Source: Alphaproteobacteria bacterium | GTDB taxonomy: Bacteria; Pseudomonadota; Alphaproteobacteria; UBA8366 | Assembly: GCA_029861675.1 (NCBI GenBank) | Contig: JAOTYV010000094.1 | Span: 1-14,736 of the forward strand | Direction of reading: 5' to 3' | Length of the DNA: 14,736 nucleotides | In this document: one piece after another, positions 6,624 to 13,529 of the stretch | Numbering within the stretch: position 1 is the stretch's first letter | How the letters are laid out: each line of letters begins with the position of its first letter | The notes under the pieces: model-generated | Told to the model about the DNA's origin: nothing | The model's input: only the letters and a program-made list of their open reading frames with translations | The model's database searches: none | Program-made: the position numbers and the translations under genes

Positions 6624-8234
6624 GGGCGATGTGACACCGCCATAGGTGACGCCGGATATCTGCGTCATTTCCGGTTTCCAGGTGATCAGATCATCATGGC
6701 AGAGCTGGTTGAGGTGATCGTGCCCGCAGGCGCGGGCGAGGATCTTCATCAGGTCGATGCTGCTCTCGAAGAAACGTTTGAGCTGTTCGGCGGAACTGTC
6801 GACGATCAGCCGGTTCATCAAATGCGGTTTCTGGGTCGCGATGCCGACCGGGCAGTTGTTGGTATGACACGCCCGCATGCCGAGGCAGCCGATCGCCTGC
6901 AGCGCCGCGTTGGAAACTGCGATGGCATCCGCGCCGAGCGCCAGCGCCTTTGCGAAATCGGCGGGCTTGCGAAGGCCGCCGGTAATCACCAGCGTGACGT
7001 CCTGGCGGTTCAACGCGTCCAGGTGCCGCCGGGCGCGGGCCAGCGCGGGGATCGTCGGCACCGAGATGTTGTCGCGAAAGATGATCGGCGCCGCGCCGGT
7101 CCCGCCGCCGCGGCCGTCGAGAATGATGTAGTCCACGCCGACGTCGAGCGCGGCATCGATGTCCTTTTCGATATGCTGCGCGGACAGTTTGTAGCCGATG
7201 GGAATGCCGCCGGTGCGGTCGCGCACCTCGTCGGCGAATTCCTTGAATTGCGATACCTCGGTCCATTCCGGGAACCGTGCCGGGCTGACCGCTGGCTCGC
7301 CTTCCTTGAGGCCCCGGACCTCGGCGATCTTTCCCATCACCTTGTGACCCGGCAGATGGCCGCCGGTGCCGGTCTTGGCCCCTTGCCCGCCCTTGAAATG
7401 GAAGGCCTGGACGACCGACAGCTTGTCCCAGGAAAAACCGAAGCGGCCCGACGCCAGTTCATAGAAATAGCGTGAATTCGCCTGCTGCTCTTCCGGCAGC
7501 ATCCCGCCTTCGCCGGAGCAGATGCCGGTCCCGGCCAAATCCGCCCCCTTGGAAAGCGCGATCTTTGCGGGTTCGGACAGCGCGCCGTAGCTCATGTCGG
7601 AAACGAAAAGCGGAATGTCGAGCCGAAGCGGTTTCTGCGCGTTCGGGCCGATGACCACGTCGGTTTCCACCGCCGCGTCGTCGAGCAGCGGCGCCCGGTG
7701 AAGCTGCGCCGTGATGACCTGAATGTCGTCCCAGCTCGGCAATTCCTGGCGCGGCACGCCCATCGCGGTGACCACGCCGTGATGCCCGGTTTTGGACAGC
7801 CCGTCTTTCGCATAGCCCTGGATGAGTTTGACGTGCGGCTCTTCCGGCGCGCCGTGAACGTCGTCATACAGGCCGAGATAGGCGTCGCGATCGTAGGGCT
7901 GCGGATGATCGGCCGCCCAGTTTGCGATCTCGTCCTCGTCGACGAGCACGTCGCCGTCCTCGATCCAGGACGAAAATTTCTCGAGCACCTCGTCATTGCT
8001 GTATGCCGAGACGCCGGTGTCCAGCCGGTAATCCCAATCGTGCAGCCCGCAGATCAAGTCGTCGCCCCGGACGAAACCGTCCGCGAGCAGGGCGCCGCGG
8101 TGCAGGCAGCGCCCGTACATGACGGAAACCGCGTCATCGAAGCGGACAACCACGAGGTCCACATCGGCGACCAGGGCATAGGCGGGCTCGCGATCCTTCA
8201 GGTCGTCCCACCGCGTAACGGCAATTTTCTTCAT
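6615..8234 (-). CDS. Rieske [2Fe-2S] domain fused to glutamate synthase FMN/3Fe-4S domain
   Basis: This 539-aa protein has two parts. Residues about 1-105 form a Rieske-type domain with Cys43-x-His45 and Cys62-x2-His65 (CLHRG and CGLHDWDY). Residues about 150-539 are the central synthase domain of glutamate synthase (GltB/archaeal-type), with DIPLFVSDMSYGALS at 206-220, the FMN-barrel segments KGGQGAKTGTGG and DGRGGGTGAAP, and the cysteine trio Cys450, Cys456 and Cys461 spaced like the 3Fe-4S ligands. There is no N-terminal glutaminase domain, so ammonia must come from elsewhere or the reaction is not glutamate synthesis. The start is the ATG with AGGA six bases upstream; the frame stays open far upstream but that is antiporter sequence. 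It lies 11 bases after the antiporter stop, so it is its operon partner and within the presumed sigma regulon. Confidence 0.88.
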   Translation of the reverse strand: MKKIAVTRWDDLKDREPAYALVADVDLVVVRFDDAVSVMYGRCLHRGALLADGFVRGDDLICGLHDWDYRLDTGVSAYSNDEVLEKFSSWIEDGDVLVDEDEIANWAADHPQPYDRDAYLGLYDDVHGAPEEPHVKLIQGYAKDGLSKTGHHGVVTAMGVPRQELPSWDDIQVITAQLHRAPLLDDAAVETDVVIGPNAQKPLRLDIPLFVSDMSYGALSEPAKIALSKGADLAGTGICSGEGGMLPEEQQANSRYFYELASGRFGFSWDKLSVVQAFHFKGGQGAKTGTGGHLPGHKVMGKIAEVRGLKEGEPAVSPARFPEWTEVSQFKEFADEVRDRTGGIPIGYKLSAQHIEKDIDAALDVGVDYIILDGRGGGTGAAPIIFRDNISVPTIPALARARRHLDALNRQDVTLVITGGLRKPADFAKALALGADAIAVSNAALQAIGCLGMRACHTNNCPVGIATQKPHLMNRLIVDSSAEQLKRFFESSIDLMKILARACGHDHLNQLCHDDLITWKPEMTQISGVTYGGVTSPSG

Positions 8235-8245
8235 TTGGCTTCCTA

Positions 8246-9523
8246 TCACTCGGCTGTTGATGGGGATGACATCTTGTGGCGCACCGGCATTTCGGAGACC
8301 GGCTTGGATTCTTCGCATTCGCCGCGTGCGGTAACAAATCTGCTGTAGGCGGCGGCCAGCGGCGCGGCGGAAACGCCGTGCAGCAGCACGCTCAACAGGA
8401 CGGTCAGGACGACGCTGGAAAGGATCGAATCGCCGCCCGGGATCGGATGTTTCTCCAGAATCAACAGGGCGAACAGGATGGATGCGAGTCCGCGCGGTCC
8501 GAACCAGCTCAGGAACATCGTGCTGCCGCCCGACAGGCCGGTCCCGATCAGCGAGAGTTGGATTGGAATGATGCGGATCAGAGTCAGGGAAAGGATCGCG
8601 TACAGTATCGCTTCGACGGTGAAGCCGGCGATCGCCGCCGGCACCATCGCCGTTCCGAAAATGAGGAACGTCACGAGCGTCAGGATCTGCCCTTCGGTCT
8701 CCATGAATTCCAGCAGGAAATTGCATCTTTCCTGGACCGTCGCGCCGAAAACCAAGCCGGCGGCGAATGCCGCGATAAAGCCGTTTCCGCCGATCAGTTC
8801 CGCGGCGGTGAAGGCAAGCGCCGCGACCGACAGGATGGCGATCCCTTCGAAGGATGGCGCCATCCAATGATGGGTGCTCGCCTTGTCGATGGCGACCGCA
8901 CCGGCATAGCCGATCGCGACTCCGGCCGCCGGTCCCAATGTGACCTGCAGCAATGTAAACGTGGCGAGGTCGGCGGCGCCGGAGGCGTCCGCCGAGGCGC
9001 CCGCCCAGATCGCAAATATCAGGACGAAGGGCAGGGCGATGCCGTCGTTCAGCCCGCTTTCGACATTCAAGGCCTGGCGAATACGCACCGGGACCACCGG
9101 ATTGGACACCACGGATTGGCCAAGCGCGGCGTCGGTCGGTGTGAGGATGGCGGCGAGCAAAAACGCCATCGCCCAGGACATGTCGCGGAACAGGAGGACG
9201 GCGGCAATCGCCCCCAGCGTAATGGTCAGCGGCATGCCGATCAGCAACATGCGTTGCGGCAAATTGTGATCGGCGATCAGCCGCTTCAAGTCGATTCGGG
9301 ATGCATCGGAAAACAGCACCAGCACGAGCGTGATTTCCGCCAGGATATGAATTGATCCATGCGACGGAGTCAGCGCGACGATGCCGAGGCCGCCGGGACC
9401 GATCGCCCAGCCGAACGCGACGATGAAGATGGGAAGGGTAAGAACTGATTCCTCAAGGCGCTTGGACAACAGGGCGAACGCCAGCGCGGCCGCGGCAACG
9501 ATTGCCAGTCCCTCCAGTCCCAT
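8246..9523 (-). CDS. CPA1-type cation:proton antiporter (NhaP-like)
   Basis: This 425-aa integral inner-membrane protein has many hydrophobic segments, consistent with the 12-13 helices of Na+(K+)/H+ antiporters. Conserved transport motifs are TPTDAALG at 128-135 and ESGLNDG at 155-161 (the Asn-Asp pair of the CPA1 ion site), with FGPRGLAS at 341-348 in a late helix. The last 25 residues are a polar cytoplasmic tail rich in Glu, Ser and Pro. The chosen ATG has GGAG seven bases upstream; an ATG eleven codons earlier (9556) has none and lies in a leader hairpin. It is the first gene after the ECF-type promoter at 9583-9613 and is followed at 11 bases by the Rieske-GltB gene. The transported ion is not evident. 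Confidence 0.88.
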   Translation of the reverse strand: MGLEGLAIVAAAALAFALLSKRLEESVLTLPIFIVAFGWAIGPGGLGIVALTPSHGSIHILAEITLVLVLFSDASRIDLKRLIADHNLPQRMLLIGMPLTITLGAIAAVLLFRDMSWAMAFLLAAILTPTDAALGQSVVSNPVVPVRIRQALNVESGLNDGIALPFVLIFAIWAGASADASGAADLATFTLLQVTLGPAAGVAIGYAGAVAIDKASTHHWMAPSFEGIAILSVAALAFTAAELIGGNGFIAAFAAGLVFGATVQERCNFLLEFMETEGQILTLVTFLIFGTAMVPAAIAGFTVEAILYAILSLTLIRIIPIQLSLIGTGLSGGSTMFLSWFGPRGLASILFALLILEKHPIPGGDSILSSVVLTVLLSVLLHGVSAAPLAAAYSRFVTARGECEESKPVSEMPVRHKMSSPSTAE

Positions 9524-9530
9524 GCGGTTT

Positions 9531-9534
9531 CTCC
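9531..9534 (-). promoter_or_regulatory. Ribosome binding site of the antiporter gene
   Basis: GGAG on the minus strand, seven bases before the ATG at 9523. It fixes the start against the upstream ATG at 9556, which has no such site. Confidence 0.6.
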
Positions 9535-9546
9535 ATTCAAGTTTTG

Positions 9547-9568
9547 ACCGGCCCATAGGTTGGCCGGT
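9547..9568 (-). repeat. Inverted repeat in the antiporter leader
   Basis: ACCGGCC (9547-9553) and GGCCGGT (9562-9568) form a perfect 7-base-pair inverted repeat with an 8-base gap. It lies between the predicted -10 element of the leftward promoter and the antiporter ribosome site, so it would be in the 5' untranslated RNA. It might equally be an operator for the divergent sigma gene. Confidence 0.35.
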
Positions 9569-9582
9569 TGCAACGGACTTGG

Positions 9583-9613
9583 AATAGATGCACTACAAAC
9601 AGGGAAGGTTACA
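9583..9613 (-). promoter_or_regulatory. ECF-sigma-type promoter of the antiporter / Rieske-GltB operon
   Basis: Read on the minus strand this is TGTAACCTT, 13 bases, then GCATCTATT. The same two blocks with the same 13-base gap occur in front of the ThDP gene on the other side of the sigma factor (10590-10620). The GTAACC / 16 bases / CATCTA layout matches the geometry of ECF promoters, with an AAC-containing -35. Transcription would begin near 9575 and leave a leader of about 50 bases before the antiporter ATG. Assignment to the adjacent sigma factor is inference. Confidence 0.7.
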
Positions 9614-9641
9614 TCTTTTCCTGAATCGACTGGAACGCCGA

Positions 9642-10259
9642 GTGAGCGAGGCCCGGAAGAAGCAACTCACGGAGGCCAGTGACGAGGAACTCATTGATCA
9701 TGTGTTGGCGCACAATGAGTCCGCGGCCGAAGCGCTGGTGCGCCGGTACGGCGGGTGGATGCTGAGCGTGGCGCTGCGCCTCACCCGGGACCGGGCCCTG
9801 GCGGAAGATTGCGTCCAGGACGCATTCGCCAATGTATTTTCCCGATTGTCGAGCTTCGAGCGGCGATCCAGTCTCAAAACCTGGCTATACCGGATCGTCG
9901 TCAACGCGGCGCTCATGAAATTACGCGGACAGCGTGCCCGCAAGGAGAGCGATCTCGAAACCCTGCTGCCGAATTTCGATGTCAATGAGTGCCGAATTGA
10001 GGAACCATGGCGTCGGATTTTGACGCCGGAGCAGATTGTCGGATCGGAGCACATGCGATCCCTGGTATTGCACAAAGTGAACGAATTGCCCGAGAGTTAC
10101 CGGAGCGTTCTGCTGCTTCGCGACATCGAGGAAATGACGACCGCGGAGGTCGCCGCCACGCTGGAGATTTCCCCGGCCAATGTGAAGGTTCGCCTTCACC
10201 GCGCGCGCGCCGCGTTGAAACGCTTGCTGGAACCGCTCCTGCGGGGAGAGGTGCAATGA
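9642..10259 (+). CDS. ECF-family RNA polymerase sigma factor (RpoE-like)
   Basis: The protein has region 2 in the stretch from DEELIDHVLAHNESAAEALV through AEDCVQDAFANVFSRL to LKTWLYRIVVNAALMKLR. After a linker of about 40 residues comes region 4 with LPESYRSVLLLRDIEEMTT, the helix-turn-helix AEVAATLEISPANVKVRLHRA and a basic tail. There is no region 3, as expected for an ECF factor. I place the start at GTG 9642 (205 aa), with GGA seven bases before it. The alternative ATG at 9588 (223 aa) falls inside the -10 of the divergent promoter, and the 54 bases between are unusually rich in A/T-ending codons such as TTA, CTT and AGG. The stop overlaps the anti-sigma start (ATGA). It probably controls both flanking operons. 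Confidence 0.88.
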   Translation: MSEARKKQLTEASDEELIDHVLAHNESAAEALVRRYGGWMLSVALRLTRDRALAEDCVQDAFANVFSRLSSFERRSSLKTWLYRIVVNAALMKLRGQRARKESDLETLLPNFDVNECRIEEPWRRILTPEQIVGSEHMRSLVLHKVNELPESYRSVLLLRDIEEMTTAEVAATLEISPANVKVRLHRARAALKRLLEPLLRGEVQ

Positions 10260-10567
10260 AGCCGTCGCTGATGTCGAGAATGATGCGCAAGGCAAAGGGG
10301 CTTATGTTCAAAAATATCCCGATGATGATCAATTGCCGGGAATTCGAGAATTTCATGATCGACTACTTCGAAGGTTCGCTGCCTAAACAGCAAGTGCGGG
10401 TCTTCGAGTTTCATCTGAGAATATGTCGCGAGTGCCGTGATTATCTTGGGGCTTATCAGCGGACGATTGAAGTTTCCAAGCGCGTTTTCGCTAACGCGGA
10501 CGATCCGGTGCCGGATGACGTCCCGGAAGATCTGGTGCGGGCGATCCTCGATGCGCGCGAGCGATGA
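10256..10567 (+). CDS. Soluble ZAS-type zinc-binding anti-sigma factor
   Basis: This 103-aa protein is translationally coupled to the ECF sigma gene (ATGA overlap), the usual place for its anti-sigma partner. It carries the zinc anti-sigma signature: Cys27 (NCREFENFMIDYFEG), then His53-x3-Cys57-x2-Cys60 in FHLRICREC. The spacing C-x25-H-x3-C-x2-C is that of the family, which includes redox-responsive members such as RsrA of Streptomyces. No transmembrane segment follows, so it should be cytoplasmic and sense an internal signal. The first 26 residues are a basic, Met-rich extension; an internal ATG at 10322 would remove it but has no ribosome site. The C-terminal segment (EDLVRAILDARER) may complete the sigma-binding part. 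The signal sensed is unknown; thiol oxidation is a reasonable guess. Confidence 0.85.
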   Translation: MKPSLMSRMMRKAKGLMFKNIPMMINCREFENFMIDYFEGSLPKQQVRVFEFHLRICRECRDYLGAYQRTIEVSKRVFANADDPVPDDVPEDLVRAILDARER

Positions 10568-10589
10568 ATAGGAAAAACCATGTGCGCTC

Positions 10590-10620
10590 TGTAACCTTGC
10601 TGCCGGTTGGCGCATCTATT
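10590..10620 (+). promoter_or_regulatory. ECF-sigma-type promoter of the Rieske-ThDP gene
   Basis: TGTAACCTT (10590-10598), 13 bases, then GCATCTATT (10612-10620), located in the 76-base gap between the anti-sigma stop and the Rieske-ThDP start. All 18 block bases and the gap length equal those of the divergent site at 9583-9613, while the 13-base gaps themselves differ. Predicted transcription start is near 10627, giving a very short leader to the ATG at 10644. Confidence 0.7.
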
Positions 10621-10643
10621 CTCGGGACCGCGAATTTCAGCAG

Positions 10644-12644
10644 ATGGGGGTTGGTTTGGTAAAGATGCCGCAGGAGTTGGTCTGGCACCGGGTTTCCGAT
10701 ATTGATGCGTTGCCCGACGGGCGCGTCAAAGCGGTAACGGCCGGCACGAAATCGGTCGCGATCGTTCATTTTGATGGTCAGTACGCGGCAATGGAAAATC
10801 ATTGTCCCCATCAAGGCGGTCCGCTGGGCGAGGGATCGATCGAAACCGGCAGCGACGGCAAATGCTGGTTGCGCTGTCCATGGCATGGTTGGGATTTCGA
10901 CCCGCTCACCGGCAAACCGCCGGGCGGCCACGAAGATTCCGGCCAGGAGATGTATGCGATCGAGGCGCGCGACGACGGGCTCTATGTCGGCGTCGAGGCG
11001 GAGCCGGCGCATGCCGCGACCGTCACCGATCTCATGGCGGAGACGATGGTCAATTGGGGGGTGCGGCGTGTCTTCGGCATGGTCGGCCACTCGAACCTCG
11101 GATTGTCCGACGCGCTGCGCCTGCAGGAAGCCGCGGGCCACCTCGGCTATATCGGCATCCGCCATGAAGGCGCCGCCGCCTTCGCCTGTTCGGGGTATGG
11201 CAAGCTGACCGGCAAACCGGCCGCGTGCCTGACGATTGCCGGGCCGGGCGCGACCAACCTGATGACCGGGCTGTGGGACGCAAAAGTCGACCGCGCGCCG
11301 GTGCTGGCGCTCACCGGTCAGGTCGATGTGCAGGTGTTCGGGCCCGGCGCGTTTCAGGAGATCGATCTTTCATCCGCCTTCGAGGCGGTCGCACGTTTCT
11401 CGCAGACAGTTCTGCACACCTCCCGGCATGCGGAATTGATGTCGCTTGCGTGCAAGAGCGCACTGGTCGACCGGGATGTTGCGCATCTCATATTTCCCGA
11501 CGACGTGCAGACGTTGCCGGCGGCGGACACCGCGAAAGCCGCCGGACCGGAAGGGCGGCTCGGCGATATGCATGTGTCGCCGTCCGGAATTGCGGTCGCC
11601 CGGGCGGTAAAATTGATCGCGCCGGCAAAGCGGCCGATCGTCATCGTCGGCTACGGCGCGCGGGACGCCATGCCGGAGATCACCAAGCTGGCCGAACGCC
11701 TCAAGGCGCCGATCCTGACCACGTTCAAGGCGAAGGGGCTCATTCCGGATACCCATCCGAATGCCTGCGGCGTCCTCGGCCGGTCCGGCACGCCGATCGC
11801 CAGCTGGTTTATGAATGAGTGCGATCTCATCATTGCCCTTGGTACATCGTTTTCGAATCACACGGGAATCGAAAAATCGAAACCGATCATCCAGGTCGAT
11901 TTCGATCCCATGCATCTCGGCAAGTTCCACGCCGTGACCCTACCGGTGCTGGGCGAGGTGGGGTGCGCGGTCGACGCGTTCGCGGACGCTTTGCCCGCCA
12001 AGATCTCGGCGGTCGACCAAATGCCCGACATCGCGGCGCGCTGGCAGGAATGGCGCGCCGAAAAGGCCGGCCGGGCAAAGGACGGCGGCAAGGGCGGATT
12101 GTCCTCCGCCGCAGTGTTTGCGGCCCTGACCGATGTTGCGCCGCCTGACGCGATCATGCCGGTCGATGTCGGCAACAACACGTATTCCTTTGGCCGCTAT
12201 TTCGAGACTTGCGGCCAAGCAGTCCTGATGTCGGGGTATTTGGGATCGATCGGCTTCTCGTTTCCGGCGGCGATGGGCGCTTGGGCGGCGACGCAGGATT
12301 TCGATGAATTCGCGGGCCGGAAGGTCATCTCCATATCGGGCGATGGCGGGTTCGGCCAATACGCGATGGAATTCACCACCGCGGTCAAATACGGCATGAA
12401 CATCACGCATGTCCTGCTCAACAACAGCGAACTCGGCAAGATCTCCAAGGAACAGCGGGCGGGCGAATGGCCGGTCTGGCAAACCGATCTTCACAATCCA
12501 TCCTTTGCCGCCTTCGCCAAGCTCTGCGGCGGCAGCGGATTCAAGGTCACCGACGCCGATCAGCTTGTTCCCGTGCTCAAGGAAGCAATTGCGAAACCCG
12601 GTCCGTCGCTTGTTGAAATCATCACCGATGTGGAGCTGGTCTAG
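10644..12644 (+). CDS. Rieske [2Fe-2S] domain fused to ThDP-dependent enzyme (pyruvate oxidase/acetolactate synthase-like)
   Basis: This 666-aa protein has two parts. Residues about 10-118 form a Rieske ferredoxin-like domain with Cys54-x-His56 (CPHQGG) and Cys78-x2-His81 (CPWHGWDFDPLTG). Residues about 123-666 are a full ThDP enzyme of the PoxB/IlvB type: the catalytic Glu175 in GIRHEGAAAFACSGYGKLTG, GPGATN at 200-205, a central nucleotide-binding-like domain (about 310-450), and the ThDP/Mg motif GDG at 566-568 with Asn593-Asn594 after 24 residues. Pyruvate oxidases pass electrons to FAD and quinone; here the Rieske centre could serve as acceptor or redox switch, which is inference. The ATG at 10644 has no clear ribosome site and an ATG seven codons on (10665) is possible. 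It follows an ECF-type promoter and precedes the 281-aa gene by 39 bases. Confidence 0.88.
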   Translation: MGVGLVKMPQELVWHRVSDIDALPDGRVKAVTAGTKSVAIVHFDGQYAAMENHCPHQGGPLGEGSIETGSDGKCWLRCPWHGWDFDPLTGKPPGGHEDSGQEMYAIEARDDGLYVGVEAEPAHAATVTDLMAETMVNWGVRRVFGMVGHSNLGLSDALRLQEAAGHLGYIGIRHEGAAAFACSGYGKLTGKPAACLTIAGPGATNLMTGLWDAKVDRAPVLALTGQVDVQVFGPGAFQEIDLSSAFEAVARFSQTVLHTSRHAELMSLACKSALVDRDVAHLIFPDDVQTLPAADTAKAAGPEGRLGDMHVSPSGIAVARAVKLIAPAKRPIVIVGYGARDAMPEITKLAERLKAPILTTFKAKGLIPDTHPNACGVLGRSGTPIASWFMNECDLIIALGTSFSNHTGIEKSKPIIQVDFDPMHLGKFHAVTLPVLGEVGCAVDAFADALPAKISAVDQMPDIAARWQEWRAEKAGRAKDGGKGGLSSAAVFAALTDVAPPDAIMPVDVGNNTYSFGRYFETCGQAVLMSGYLGSIGFSFPAAMGAWAATQDFDEFAGRKVISISGDGGFGQYAMEFTTAVKYGMNITHVLLNNSELGKISKEQRAGEWPVWQTDLHNPSFAAFAKLCGGSGFKVTDADQLVPVLKEAIAKPGPSLVEIITDVELV

Positions 12645-12683
12645 GCCGATCCCCGGCTTAGATACCCTACCCAAAGGATTGTA

Positions 12684-13529
12684 ATGGAAGAGATCGACCA
12701 AATTCGCTCAGCCGCGCCGACGGCGCTGACGGCGCCACGGTTTATGACGCACAAAGCCGCGCAGTTGGTCAGCATGGCCGCGCGGGTAAACCTTGATGCA
12801 AAGGACGACGATAGCCACGCGAATCTGGGATGGCATCGGGGCTTCAATGGATTCCTCTCGCATCCTATCGGAGAGGGGGAAAATACCGTCGAAGTCGGGT
12901 TAATTCTCGATCGGTTCGAAGTGGCGATATTTCGTGGCGCCGAGCGTCTTGCCTCTTTGTCGCTGGAAGGCGTTGCGGTCGGCGATGCGGATGCATGGCT
13001 CGACGCGGAACTCGAGAAACTGGCGTTGAAGCCGGTTTCCGGGCAATCGCCGCCCTATGAAATGCCGGCGGAGGCCGATGCGGTAGAGACCTATTCCATG
13101 GCGGACCGGTCGGAAAGTCTTGCGGCATTGTCCGCCTGGTTCTCGCTGTCGGCGGCAATTCTTGCGGAATTCGCGGGCCGAAATTCGGATTTGTCGCCGG
13201 GGCCGGTTCGATGCTGGGCGCATCACTACGACCTGGCGACCGAAGTGCACTTCGAAGGAGTGGGCACCGCAAAGGCGGCAACCATCGGGATCGGGTTCTC
13301 GCCGGGTGACGAGCACTATGACGAGCCGTATTTCTACATAAGTCCCTGGTCGGAGATCGATGTGAAAGATCTGCCGGACCCGGCGGTGACCGGCCACTGG
13401 CACACGGATGGGTTCGTCGGCATCGTCGCCACCGCGACCGAGGCGTTGTCGCTCGGGGATATTCGGCGCGACCTGCCCGCGTTCATCGAAGGCGCATTCC
13501 GAATGTGCCGGGAAAAGCTGGGTGTTTAG
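12684..13529 (+). CDS. Uncharacterised protein (possibly DUF5996-related)
   Basis: This is a 281-aa soluble protein of unknown function. The start has AGGA five bases upstream (12675-12678). It lies 39 bases after the Rieske-ThDP gene on the same strand, so it is probably the second gene of the sigma-driven right arm. The second half contains conserved-looking blocks: CWAHHYDLAT at 177-186, GFSPGDEHYDEPYFYISPW at 204-222 and GHWHTDGF at 237-244. These recall the DUF5996 pattern (histidine-rich HxFDLA block followed by a 'G..pGD...ePYfY' block), but I hold that link loosely. The clustered His and Asp could bind a metal. There is no signal peptide or membrane segment. Its stop overlaps the convergent next gene by four bases. 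Confidence 0.75.
   Translation: MEEIDQIRSAAPTALTAPRFMTHKAAQLVSMAARVNLDAKDDDSHANLGWHRGFNGFLSHPIGEGENTVEVGLILDRFEVAIFRGAERLASLSLEGVAVGDADAWLDAELEKLALKPVSGQSPPYEMPAEADAVETYSMADRSESLAALSAWFSLSAAILAEFAGRNSDLSPGPVRCWAHHYDLATEVHFEGVGTAKAATIGIGFSPGDEHYDEPYFYISPWSEIDVKDLPDPAVTGHWHTDGFVGIVATATEALSLGDIRRDLPAFIEGAFRMCREKLGV

Noticed and set aside
8235..8867. Upstream extension of the Rieske-GltB open frame to 750 residues
   Set aside because: The extra 211 residues are the wrong frame of the antiporter gene, which has clear transport motifs. The ATG at 8234 has a ribosome site and begins the Rieske domain.
8276..9355. 359-residue plus-strand open frame
   Set aside because: It is antisense to the antiporter, rich in Arg/Gln/Asp/Gly low-complexity runs typical of shadow frames in GC-rich DNA, and has no recognisable domain.
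9588..9641. Sigma factor N-terminus beginning at ATG 9588
   Set aside because: Kept only as an alternative: it overlaps the divergent promoter and its codons are atypical, while GTG 9642 has a suitably spaced GGA.
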